A program made the position numbers and the translations under genes. Positions 6,826 through 13,989 of a stretch of DNA of 22,223 bases are shown one piece after another. The notes beneath the pieces are model-generated. The model had not been told where the DNA came from. It ran no database searches and saw only the letters and a program-made list of their open reading frames with translations. Source of the DNA: Patescibacteria group bacterium (GTDB lineage: Bacteria; Patescibacteriota; UBA1384; JAHJRZ01); the NCBI GenBank assembly GCA_018830605.1, contig JAHJRZ010000032.1, positions 1 to 22,223 of the forward strand, given 5' to 3'. How positions within the stretch are numbered: position 1 is the first letter of the stretch; every line of letters begins with the position of its first letter.

Positions 6826-6851
6826 AAAGTCAAAACTAAAAAGTAAAAATT
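6817..6851 (+). repeat. Heptad repeats joining dprA and topA
   Basis: Five consecutive 7-nt units of the types AAAAAGT, CAAAACT and AAAAATT. The dprA stop codon (6823-6825) lies within the first two units, and the last unit ends 1 nt before the topA ATG. Confidence 0.8.
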
Positions 6852-6852
6852 T

Positions 6853-9090
6853 ATGAATTTGTTGATTGTTGAGTCGCCAGCCAAAGCGAGAACTATCGAA
6901 GGATATTTAGGAGGCGATTTTCAGGTTCTTTCAAGTTTTGGCCATATTAGAGATCTGCCTAAAAAAAAGATTGGCGTCGATACGGAAAATAATTATCAGC
7001 CTGAATATCATATTCTCTCGAAAGCTCGGGCGAATTTAGCTAAGATAAAAACGGCTTTGGGGAAAGCAGATAAAATATATCTGGCGACTGATTATGATAG
7101 AGAAGGCGAGGCCATCGCTTGGCATCTTACCCACGCCTTGGGTGTGGGAAATCAAAAATATTTACGAATTACTTTTAGTGAAATTACCCAAAGTGCGATT
7201 AAGAATGCGGTTAAAAATCCTCGAAAGATTGACATGGACTTGGTGGATGCCCAACAGGCAAGGAGGATTTTAGATCGGCTGGTGGGCTACAAACTCTCGC
7301 CATTTTTATGGAAAAAAGTGGCCAGAGGTCTTTCTGCGGGACGGGTTCAATCAGTAGCGGTGCGGTTAATCGTGGAGCGGGAGCGGGAGATTGAAGAATT
7401 TAAACCGGATGAGTATTGGGAAGTGATAGCCAATCTTCTTAAAGATGAACCCGACCCCGAAGCAAACTTCGGGGTATCAGGGCGGGTTCGTTGGCAAGGT
7501 AGCAGCTCCGCTGCATCTATTGGCCTTCATCCTCGAGGCAAGCCTCGAGGTATTCAGGCTATTCCCAATAAGGATCTGATTAAAGCGAAGCTTATAACGG
7601 TTGACGGCAAACCAATAAAAAAATTAGAGATTAATTCGCAAAAAAAGTCAGAAAAGATTAAGAACGACCTTGAAAAAGCAAAGTATGCAGTTTCTAAAAT
7701 TTCAGATAAAGAGCGGCTGATGCACTCGCCCGCCCCTTATCGCACCGCCACTTTACAACAAGATGCCGCGCATAAGCTTCGTTTTTCTGCCAAAAAGACA
7801 ATGTTTGTGGCGCAAAAATTATATGAGACCGGCCACATTTCTTATATGCGCACTGATTCGACTAATCTCTCAGCAGAGGCGATCAAAGGCGCGCGCCTCT
7901 ATATTAAAGAAAAATTAGGTAAAAAATACTTACCCGAAGCGGCCAATATTTATAAAACAAAAAATATCGGGGCGCAGGAAGCGCACGAGGCGATAAGGCC
8001 GACTAACCCTAAACTTGGACCAGAAGAGATAAAGAATAATTTATCAAATGAAGAGTTTAAGCTTTATGAATTGATCTGGCGTCGGATGATCGCTTCTCAG
8101 TGCCAGAGCGCCAAAATTTCTGATAGAAGAATTGAGGTCCAAGCCAAAGAATACGGCTTTATGGCTCTTGGCCGGACGATTAATTTTGATGGTTTTTTAA
8201 GAGTCTACTCCTTAGGCCTGAAAGATGCGTTTCTGCCTGAATTAAAAAAAGGCGAAGCGCTTAAGCTTAAAAATTTGGATTTGAGCCAGAAATTTACCCA
8301 GCCAAGGCCGAGGTTTAGCGAAGCTTCTTTAGTTCGCGAACTTGAAAAAAAAGGCATTGGCCGGCCCTCGACTTACGCTCCGATTATGTCCACGATTGAG
8401 GATAGGCAGTATGTTAAAAAAATTGACGGCTATTTCCATCCAGAAGAGATTGGGAAAGTCGTCAATGATGTTTTAGTCGAACACTTTCCCGAGGTGGTTG
8501 ATTATAATTTTACGGCCAAGATGGAAGGGGATTTGGATAAAATAGCCGATGGAAAATTAAAATGGGTGGCTGTCATTGATGAATTTTTTAAGCCTTTTGC
8601 CAAGCATTTAGCTCTTAAAGAAAAGACATTAAAGAGAGAGGATATTACCCATCAAAAAACAACTAAAAAATGCCCTGACTGCAAAAAAGGGGAAGTCATT
8701 ATCAAGATGGGGCGCTATGGCCGATTTTATGCCTGCAGTAATTACCCTGAATGTGTCTACAAAGAAAAGATTAAGAAGAAGGAAGTTTTAAGCGCAGAAA
8801 CAAAAAAACTACAACTTAAGGCCGAAGAATTATTAAAGAAGAATCAGAAGTGCAAGCAGTGTAAAGCAGGGATGGCGGTTCGAACCAGCCGTTATGGCGT
8901 CTTTTTGGGCTGCACAAATTATCCCAAATGCCGTAATATAATTCCAATTGAAGACGAGTCAGCCCCATACTGCCCCAAGTGCCAGAAAGGCAGGGTCGTC
9001 AAAAGATTTACTAAAAAAGGAAAGATTTTTTGGGGCTGTTCCAAATATCCCAAGTGCGACTTCGCCTCGTGGATGAAACCAAAATTATGA
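6853..9090 (+). CDS. topA: DNA topoisomerase I (type IA)
   Basis: 745 residues. It relaxes negative supercoils by cutting one strand through a tyrosine. An N-terminal Toprim domain begins LLIVESPAKARTIEGYLG and carries ATDYDREGEA. The nucleophile is Y331 in ISYMRTDS. A conserved IGRPSTYAPI follows. Three C-terminal Cys4 zinc ribbons begin at CPDC, CKQC and CPKC. Residues about 200-237 are an in-frame insert made of DNA palindromes (7448-7550), lying in a variable stretch before the active-site domains, so activity is probably kept. No SD. The last codon overlaps the recR start (ATGA), coupling the two genes. Confidence 0.96.
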   Translation: MNLLIVESPAKARTIEGYLGGDFQVLSSFGHIRDLPKKKIGVDTENNYQPEYHILSKARANLAKIKTALGKADKIYLATDYDREGEAIAWHLTHALGVGNQKYLRITFSEITQSAIKNAVKNPRKIDMDLVDAQQARRILDRLVGYKLSPFLWKKVARGLSAGRVQSVAVRLIVEREREIEEFKPDEYWEVIANLLKDEPDPEANFGVSGRVRWQGSSSAASIGLHPRGKPRGIQAIPNKDLIKAKLITVDGKPIKKLEINSQKKSEKIKNDLEKAKYAVSKISDKERLMHSPAPYRTATLQQDAAHKLRFSAKKTMFVAQKLYETGHISYMRTDSTNLSAEAIKGARLYIKEKLGKKYLPEAANIYKTKNIGAQEAHEAIRPTNPKLGPEEIKNNLSNEEFKLYELIWRRMIASQCQSAKISDRRIEVQAKEYGFMALGRTINFDGFLRVYSLGLKDAFLPELKKGEALKLKNLDLSQKFTQPRPRFSEASLVRELEKKGIGRPSTYAPIMSTIEDRQYVKKIDGYFHPEEIGKVVNDVLVEHFPEVVDYNFTAKMEGDLDKIADGKLKWVAVIDEFFKPFAKHLALKEKTLKREDITHQKTTKKCPDCKKGEVIIKMGRYGRFYACSNYPECVYKEKIKKKEVLSAETKKLQLKAEELLKKNQKCKQCKAGMAVRTSRYGVFLGCTNYPKCRNIIPIEDESAPYCPKCQKGRVVKRFTKKGKIFWGCSKYPKCDFASWMKPKL
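7448..7550 (+). repeat. Palindromic repeat insert within topA
   Basis: Three hairpins in about 100 nt inside the open reading frame. ACCCCGAAG-CAAA-CTTCGGGGT (7454-7475) has outer arms AACCCG / CGGGTT. GCAGC-TCC-GCTGC lies at 7502-7514. CCTCGAGGC-AA-GCCTCGAGG lies at 7531-7550. The encoded peptide (including GLHPRGKPRG) is low in family likeness, as expected for a selfish in-frame palindromic element. Confidence 0.8.
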
Positions 9091-9728
9091 AAGATATTTT
9101 GCCTCGACAAGTCAGAAGATTAATTGAGGAGTTAGCCAAACTCCCCGGGATCGGCCCTAAGAGCGCTTCGCGCCTTGTTTTTTATCTCTTAAGCCGGCCG
9201 AAAACGAGAAGTGATGAATTGGGAGAGGCAATTTTAAATTTAAAAAATAATTTAAAAAAATGCCAGCGCTGTTTTAATATCGCGGAAAAAGAATTCTGCC
9301 CAATTTGTGAGGATTTAAACCGAAATTCTAATTTAATTATGATTGTTGAGAGCGCGCTCGACGTCATTGCTTTGGAAAAATCTCGCGAGTACCGGGGAGT
9401 TTATCATATTTTAGGCGGAGTGATTAAGCCGATCGAGGGAATCGGGCCAGACGAACTGCAGATCAGGGAATTATTAGAGAGAGTAAGAGAGAACAGAGAG
9501 CTTGAAGAGGTGATTTTAGCCACTAATCCTAATCTTGAGGGCGAGGCGACCGCCATGTATTTAGCTAAAAAAATAAGCGACTTGGCTAAAAAATCAGGCC
9601 GTAAAATTTTAGTGACGCGCATCGCGCGGGGGCTTCCGGTCGGCGCAGACCTTGAGTATGCCGATGAAGTAACGCTTTCTAGGGCGCTTGAAGGAAGGCG
9701 AGAATTTATCCACACCCCTGACTCTTGA
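9087..9728 (+). CDS. recR: Recombination mediator protein RecR
   Basis: 213 residues. An N-terminal helix-hairpin-helix (LAKLPGIGPKSASRL, about 17-30) is followed by a Cys4 zinc finger (C59, C62, C71, C74) and a Toprim domain from LIMIVESALDVIAL (glutamate at 88). The family tail GLPVGADLEYADEVTLSRALEGR closes it. RecR, with RecO, helps load RecA at gaps. I chose the ATG at 9087, which overlaps the topA stop as ATGA, rather than an upstream ATG inside topA. The stop codon is embedded in the TTGACA -35 box of the next gene. Confidence 0.96.
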   Translation: MKDILPRQVRRLIEELAKLPGIGPKSASRLVFYLLSRPKTRSDELGEAILNLKNNLKKCQRCFNIAEKEFCPICEDLNRNSNLIMIVESALDVIALEKSREYRGVYHILGGVIKPIEGIGPDELQIRELLERVRENRELEEVILATNPNLEGEATAMYLAKKISDLAKKSGRKILVTRIARGLPVGADLEYADEVTLSRALEGRREFIHTPDS

Positions 9729-9753
9729 CAATAAAAGTCAATTGGACTATAAC
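9725..9753 (+). promoter_or_regulatory. Consensus promoter of the zinc-ribbon gene
   Basis: TTGACA (9725-9730), 17-nt spacer, TATAAC (9748-9753). The -35 box contains the recR stop codon. The expected start is near 9760, leaving a leader of about 90 nt. Confidence 0.75.
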
Positions 9754-9781
9754 TTTAAGCAGTCTGCACTTTAAAATTTAC

Positions 9782-9835
9782 CCCGTCAAATAATTTGCAG
9801 CGGCAAATTACCGCCGCTGGCGGTATTTGACAGGG
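9782..9835 (+). promoter_or_regulatory. Hairpin in the leader of the zinc-ribbon gene
   Basis: Outer arms CCCGTCAAATA and TATTTGAC-A-GGG, inner arms CAGCGG / CCGCTG. It ends about 6 nt before the SD AGGAGG and could hide or expose it. There is no T-tract, so it is not a standard terminator. Confidence 0.5.
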
Positions 9836-9850
9836 CAAGAAGGAGGGAAG

Positions 9851-10000
9851 ATGAGCTATTTTGAATGTAGTAATTGCAGTTTTTCAACTGATGACGCGAG
9901 CGTCCCTGATTGTCCGCACTGCGGCGGATATCTTTCTGAAAAGGAAGAAGAGACCATCGCCCTTGATGACTCAAAGACGATGGAAGAGATGTATTATTAA
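9851..10000 (+). CDS. Small zinc-ribbon protein (49 aa)
   Basis: Starts MSYFECSNCSF and has two CxxC pairs (C6, C9 and C22, C25 in CPHCGG). It has the knuckle form of a rubredoxin or zinc-ribbon fold, followed by a strongly acidic tail EKEEETIALDD and a C-terminal YY. It probably binds one Zn ion. Partner unknown; RNA polymerase or ribosome association is a guess from similar acidic zinc-ribbon miniproteins. The ATG is fixed by AGGAGG 4 nt upstream. It is a single-gene unit with its own consensus promoter, hairpin leader and terminator, which implies high or regulated expression. Unlike its housekeeping neighbours it has a strong SD. Confidence 0.75.
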   Translation: MSYFECSNCSFSTDDASVPDCPHCGGYLSEKEEETIALDDSKTMEEMYY

Positions 10001-10014
10001 AAAAAGATTTAATT

Positions 10015-10042
10015 AAACCCCTCGTTAAATCGGGGGGTTTTT
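10015..10042 (+). terminator. Terminator after the zinc-ribbon gene
   Basis: AAACCCC / GGGGTTT arms with a loop of about 12 nt, followed by T5. Confidence 0.85.
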
Positions 10043-10072
10043 GTTTGGCTGATTTTGTGCTTTAATGATCTT

Positions 10073-11077
10073 ATGAAGAATAATTTTTGGCAACAATTAA
10101 ATAAACCTATTATTGCTCTGGCGCCGATGGCGGGCATTACGGATAGCGCTTTTAGGCAGATTTGCAAAGGAGAGGGCGCGGATCTTGTTTATTCTGAAAT
10201 GATCTCAAGTTATGGCCTAGCCCATGGCGGTAAAAAGAGCTTTAACCTCTGTTGTTTTAAAGAAATCGAGCGTCCCATAATTATTCAAATTTTTGGCAGA
10301 GACCCCAAAATAATGGGCGAGGCGGCTTTAATAATAGAAAAAAAGTTCAAACCAGACGGCCTTGATATAAATTTCGGCTGCCCGGCAAGAAGAGTGGTTA
10401 GTTCTGGCCACGGCGCCGCCTTAATGGATGAACCAGAATTAGCCGAAAAGATTGTGCGACACATAAGCAAGAAGATTAAAATTTTCTTGTCAGTCAAGAC
10501 CCGGCTCGGCGCTAAGAAAAAGACCGAGATTTTCGATTTTGCCAAAAGGATGGAGAGTGCTGGCGTTCAGGCGATCGCCATTCACGGCCGAACTTTAAAG
10601 CAAGGTTTTAAGGGTGAAGCAGACTGGCAGCCGATTTATAAGACAGCTAAACTGATCAAAATACCAGTGCTTGGCAATGGCGATATTAAAAATCATGGGG
10701 AGATTAAAGAGAAATTAAAAAATCTTGCCGGTGTTTTGATTGGTCGCGGGGCGCTCGGCAATCCCTTTATCTTTAATCAAAAAGAGAAGCCTGATTTTAA
10801 GGAAATAAAAAAAGTTATTTTAAAACACGCCTCTTTAGCAGAAGAAGAAAAAAAAGAGAGGGGATTGATTGAAATGAGAAAACATTTATGCTGGTACATA
10901 AGGGGAATACCAAAAGCAAAACAACTTCGTCAGAGATTAGTTCAAATAAAAAATATTGAAGAAATAAAAGAGATTTTAGACACGGCTTACGCACGATGTC
11001 ATTGCGAGGAGCGAAGCGACGAAGCAATCCAAGAGATGTCGAGATTGCCACGGCCGCCTACGGCGGCCTCGCAATGA
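10073..11077 (+). CDS. dus: tRNA-dihydrouridine synthase (DusB-like)
   Basis: 334 residues from the preferred ATG at 10073; an ATG six codons earlier lies within DNA likely to be promoter. This is an FMN-dependent TIM barrel enzyme reducing uridine in the tRNA D-loop. Signatures are IIALAPMAGITDSAFRQIC, the active-site cysteine in DINFGCPARRVV, and SVKTRLG. IHGRT and PVLGNGDIKN then GVLIGRGALGNPF follow. The C-terminal 28 or so residues (from ARCHCEERSDEAIQ) are encoded by a dispersed palindromic repeat, so the original stop has been lost and the protein carries a junk-like tail. CHCEERSDEAI recurs in database proteins for this reason. No SD. Confidence 0.93.
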   Translation: MKNNFWQQLNKPIIALAPMAGITDSAFRQICKGEGADLVYSEMISSYGLAHGGKKSFNLCCFKEIERPIIIQIFGRDPKIMGEAALIIEKKFKPDGLDINFGCPARRVVSSGHGAALMDEPELAEKIVRHISKKIKIFLSVKTRLGAKKKTEIFDFAKRMESAGVQAIAIHGRTLKQGFKGEADWQPIYKTAKLIKIPVLGNGDIKNHGEIKEKLKNLAGVLIGRGALGNPFIFNQKEKPDFKEIKKVILKHASLAEEEKKERGLIEMRKHLCWYIRGIPKAKQLRQRLVQIKNIEEIKEILDTAYARCHCEERSDEAIQEMSRLPRPPTAASQ

Positions 11078-11080
11078 CAT
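10996..11080 (+). repeat. Dispersed palindromic repeat at the end of dus
   Basis: Perfect 14-bp outer arms ATGTCATTGCGAGG / CCTCGCAATGACAT with inner GAGCGAAGCGAC and CGGCCGCCTACGGCGGCC (itself palindromic). This type of element, beginning GTCATTGCGAG, is widespread in unrelated bacterial genomes. It supplies the dus C-terminus and stop. Confidence 0.92.
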
Positions 11081-11094
11081 TCAAGATTAGACCA

Positions 11095-11766
11095 ATGCAG
11101 ACAATTTTTGAAGACAATTATCTAAAAGTCATCGACAAGCCGGCAGGAGTGATCTCAACGTCTATTTCGTCTTTAATCTGTCACAGGCTCGATAGGGAGA
11201 CGAGCGGGCTTTTGATTGTAGCTAAGAACAGCGAGATCAAGAGAGAGATTCAACGCCAATTTAAGGCGCGCCAGGTTAAGAAGGTATATTTGGCCCTGGT
11301 TTCAGGCATAATCCCCGCAGAGAGGGGCAGGATAGAGGGATACATTGTGCGACACAAGAAAAAGGGAGAAAAAAGGCGGTTTATCCGGGCGCTTGAATTT
11401 TCAGTTAAGGAGAAGCATAAGCGGATAGCGATCTCCGAATACGAAGTTAAAAAGATATATCAAAAAGAGGTCTTTAAGAATCCGAGCCAAAAAGATCTGA
11501 ATTATTTTAGTTTAGTTAAAGTTAGAATTTATACTGGCCGCACGCATCAAGTCCGAGCCCAATTTGCGTCCATACATCATCCGATTATTGGTGATTTATT
11601 GTATGGGGGGAAGTTAATGAGAAGAATTAATAAGGATTTGGGTCTCAAGCGGCAGTTTCTGCATGCTTATAAAATTGAGTTTAGACATCCAATTGCTGGG
11701 AAGATTATTAAATTAAGATCAGAACTGCCGGAAGATTTAAAAAGGGTGCTAAAAAAGTTAAATTAA
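11095..11766 (+). CDS. RluA-family RNA pseudouridine synthase
   Basis: 223 residues. It isomerises uridine to pseudouridine in rRNA or tRNA. The catalytic aspartate is D33 in CHRLDRETSGLLIVAK. Conserved KKVYLALVSG and GRTHQVRAQFASIHHPIIGD-LYGG follow, and the C-terminal motif is FLHAYKIEFRHP. There is no S4 RNA-binding domain, so this is a minimal form like RluA. I start it at 11095 (MQTIFEDNYLKVIDKPAGV). Longer starts at 10996 or 11074 lie in or at the edge of the palindromic repeat. No SD is visible. The target site cannot be read from sequence. The stop touches the A-tract (T-tract on minus) of the convergent ncRNA terminator. Confidence 0.88.
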   Translation: MQTIFEDNYLKVIDKPAGVISTSISSLICHRLDRETSGLLIVAKNSEIKREIQRQFKARQVKKVYLALVSGIIPAERGRIEGYIVRHKKKGEKRRFIRALEFSVKEKHKRIAISEYEVKKIYQKEVFKNPSQKDLNYFSLVKVRIYTGRTHQVRAQFASIHHPIIGDLLYGGKLMRRINKDLGLKRQFLHAYKIEFRHPIAGKIIKLRSELPEDLKRVLKKLN

Positions 11767-11831
11767 AAAGCCGTCGCAGGAACAAAAGAGATTGAGGGAT
11801 CACGATCCCGGTTTCTCTTGTCCTGCGACGG
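11765..11831 (-). terminator. Terminator of the minus-strand structured RNA
   Basis: Long stem: CCGTCGCAGG / CCTGCGACGG, then ACAAAAGAGA / TCTCTTGT, with inner GGGAT-CAC-GATCCC. On the minus strand it is followed by a T5 tract. The plus side has no T-tract, so it serves the RNA from 12078, not the synthase gene. Confidence 0.75.
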
Positions 11832-12078
11832 ACATTGTTTGAAGTGCGCTGGAAGGTATGCCGTTCTCGACAGACCTTAGCGATTTAACGCCGTCCGTTG
11901 AGTCTGGAGGCAATTGCCTCTCGGCGGGCTACCAGCGCACATTAAGATGTGTGTCCCCGGGAGAAGACGTATCTCACAGCAGAGGTACTCTGTCTGCATT
12001 GACCATCCAACCAGCCTCCGCCGAAAGTGGTTGGACTATCAGATGACCAGGGGCACACACAACTCGTTTAAATCAGGA
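11765..12078 (-). ncRNA. Unclassified structured RNA of about 310 nt
   Basis: Non-coding segment with its own minus-strand promoter (12087-12115) and terminator. Two domains are visible. Domain A is closed by GUGUGUG-CCCC with GGGG-A-CACAC and contains CCAACCA / UGGUUGG and CAGAG / CUCUG hairpins. Domain B is closed by a perfect 9-bp GUGCGCUGG / CCAGCGCAC and contains the hairpin GAGGCAAUUGCCUC and CGCCG / CGGCG. CACAU-CUUA-AUGUG between them would compete with both closing stems. I see no marks of tmRNA, RNase P, SRP or 6S RNA. GC content is far above the neighbours, as for functional RNAs in AT-rich genomes. Confidence 0.6.
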
Positions 12079-12086
12079 TAGATTAT

Positions 12087-12115
12087 ATGTTATGATATGA
12101 TTAAATAATTGTCAA
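12087..12115 (-). promoter_or_regulatory. Promoter of the structured RNA, overlapping the gmk start
   Basis: On the minus strand TTGACA (12110-12115), 17-nt spacer, TAACAT (12087-12092); TATAAT also occurs at 12082-12087. The -35 box lies 3 nt before the gmk ATG, so polymerase binding here and gmk transcription must interfere. Confidence 0.65.
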
Positions 12116-12117
12116 GG

Positions 12118-12684
12118 ATGAGCCATAAAATTTTTATTATCTCTGGTATTTCGGGGTCGGGCAAAGGGACGATTATCAATGGCGTGCTTAAGAGCAGGAG
12201 GTTTAATTTAGCCCGGGGAATTAATGTGACGACCAGAAAAAGAGAGCAGAGAGACAGAGACGAGCCCCATTTTCAATACGTAAGCCAAGATGATTTTAAA
12301 GAGATGATAAAAAAAGGCGAGCTTTTGGAGTATGATTTCCATCATCAAAATTATTACGGCACTAATCGGATAATTTTAGAAAAATTATTAAAAAACCATA
12401 ATATATTGATGGAAGCAGATGTTAATGGCGCTTTAGAAATAAGAAATAAAATGGATAGGGTCGTGCTAATTTTTATCAGAGTTGATTTTAATATTTTAAA
12501 AAAGAGGATTAAACGTCGGGGCAATGAGACTGATCAAGAAATCAAGATTAGAATGAAGCGGGCAGAGATGGAGAATCAAAAGAGCCAGAAGTATGATTAT
12601 CGAATTGAGAATCCGGAAGGTCATCCGGAAGTAGCCATAAATAAAGTTTTGGGAATTATTAAACAAGAGTTGCAAAAGAAATAA
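12118..12684 (+). CDS. gmk: Guanylate kinase
   Basis: 188 residues from the ATG at 12118; a TTG three codons upstream is also in frame. It phosphorylates GMP to GDP with ATP. The P-loop is GISGSGKGT (residues 10-18). The GMP-binding region includes TTRKREQRDRDEPHFQYVSQDDF and YDFHHQNYYGTNR. The lid-type RIKRRGNETDQEIKIRMKRAE and a YDYRI motif follow. Normal length. AAGG abuts the ATG too closely to be an effective SD, so initiation is probably SD-independent. Opposing promoter elements for the minus-strand RNA overlap its 5' end. Confidence 0.94.
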   Translation: MSHKIFIISGISGSGKGTIINGVLKSRRFNLARGINVTTRKREQRDRDEPHFQYVSQDDFKEMIKKGELLEYDFHHQNYYGTNRIILEKLLKNHNILMEADVNGALEIRNKMDRVVLIFIRVDFNILKKRIKRRGNETDQEIKIRMKRAEMENQKSQKYDYRIENPEGHPEVAINKVLGIIKQELQKK

Positions 12685-12705
12685 TTATCTTATAAACTTA
12701 AACCT

Positions 12706-13989
12706 ATGAGAACCCGTCTTTGGATTTTAATTGGTATTATTATTTTGTTAGTCGCTGGCGCGGCAGTGGTTGACTGGCCTTCGGGGCCATCTATTTTAGG
12801 CAGGGAAAAACTTCGGCTGGGCCTTGACCTTCAGGGCGGTTCCCATCTTGTTTATACGGCTGATCTTTCAAAGATAGAAGATAAAGATAAAAATCAGGCC
12901 GTCTCCTCGGTCATAGAGGTCATTAGGCGGCGAATCGACGCTTTGGGCGTTTCTGAACCGATTATCCAACAGACCAAGATTTCAGGCGAGGACGCGGTTA
13001 TTGTCGAGTTGCCAGGCGTAACTGATATTGAGCAAGCTAAAAACTTGGTCGGCAAGACAGCCCAGCTTGAATTTTATGAACAAGCAGCAGAAGGAGAAGA
13101 ACCAAGTGCAGCCGCTTCAGGTTTCAAGCCGACCGGTTTGAATGGTTCGCATTTAACCAAAGCCGAAGTCCAGTTTGGAGGAGATAGTTCGGGTCAATAT
13201 GGCGGCAGCCCGGAGATTTCTTTAAGTTTTACTTCTGATGGAGCTAAGCTTTTTAAAGAGATTACTTCAAGAAATATCAGCAAACCGGTGGCAATTGTTC
13301 TTGACAACGAGGTCATCTCCGCGCCTACGGTCCAGTCAGTGATTGAGAATGGCCAAGCAGTTATTACCGGAAAATTTACTATTCAAGAAGCAAAAGATCT
13401 CTCGATTCAGCTTAATGCCGGCGCTCTGCCTGTGCCGATCAATTTAGTCGAGGAGAGGACTGTTGGCGCAACCCTGGGCAATGAATCAATCAAAAGATCA
13501 TTAATGGCCGGGCTTATTGGCGCGGTCTTGGTGGCGCTCTTTATGATTATTTATTACCGTTATTTAGGGCTGGTAGCGGCAGTGGCCCTTCTTTTTTACA
13601 GTTTGATCGCTCTGGCTATCTTTAAGTTAGTGCCGGTGACCATGACTTTGGCCGGCGTGGCCGGGTTTATTCTTTCTATCGGTATGGCGGTTGACGCTAA
13701 TATTTTAATTTTTGAGCGCACCAAAGAGGAGGAGCGAGAAGGAAAAGATGAGCTTAATTCAATTAAAGAAGGATTTTCGCGCGCCTGGCCCTCAATTCGT
13801 GATTCTAATGTCTCGACCATTATCACCTGTATTATTCTTTTTTGGTTTGGCACGGGTTTGGTGCGCGGATTCGCCTTGACTCTTGGAATCGGAGTCTTAA
13901 TCTCGATGTTTTCTGCGATTACTGTCACCAGGACAATATTAGAATTATTAACCTTGACTAAACTCGGCAAAAAGATGGTAAAAGTATGA
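12706..13989 (+). CDS. secD: Protein translocase subunit SecD
   Basis: 427 residues, short for SecD but typical of compact forms. The N-terminal membrane helix (about 5-24) is followed by LRLGLDLQGGSHLVY and a periplasmic P1 domain (RRRIDALGVSEP, VELPGV). A C-terminal bundle of about five helices has the RND-family signature GMAVDANILIFERTKEE. SecDF uses the proton gradient to pull preproteins outward after SecYEG-SecA. The 3' end overlaps secF by 4 nt (ATGA). No SD before the ATG. Confidence 0.96.
   Translation: MRTRLWILIGIIILLVAGAAVVDWPSGPSILGREKLRLGLDLQGGSHLVYTADLSKIEDKDKNQAVSSVIEVIRRRIDALGVSEPIIQQTKISGEDAVIVELPGVTDIEQAKNLVGKTAQLEFYEQAAEGEEPSAAASGFKPTGLNGSHLTKAEVQFGGDSSGQYGGSPEISLSFTSDGAKLFKEITSRNISKPVAIVLDNEVISAPTVQSVIENGQAVITGKFTIQEAKDLSIQLNAGALPVPINLVEERTVGATLGNESIKRSLMAGLIGAVLVALFMIIYYRYLGLVAAVALLFYSLIALAIFKLVPVTMTLAGVAGFILSIGMAVDANILIFERTKEEEREGKDELNSIKEGFSRAWPSIRDSNVSTIITCIILFWFGTGLVRGFALTLGIGVLISMFSAITVTRTILELLTLTKLGKKMVKV

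Noticed and set aside
10996..11094. Longer start for the pseudouridine synthase at 10996
   Set aside because: The extra 33 residues are mostly translation of a dispersed palindromic repeat; the family N-terminus begins at 11095.
11858..12046. 62-codon plus-strand frame
   Set aside because: No SD, unnatural composition, and it covers the helices of the minus-strand structured RNA.
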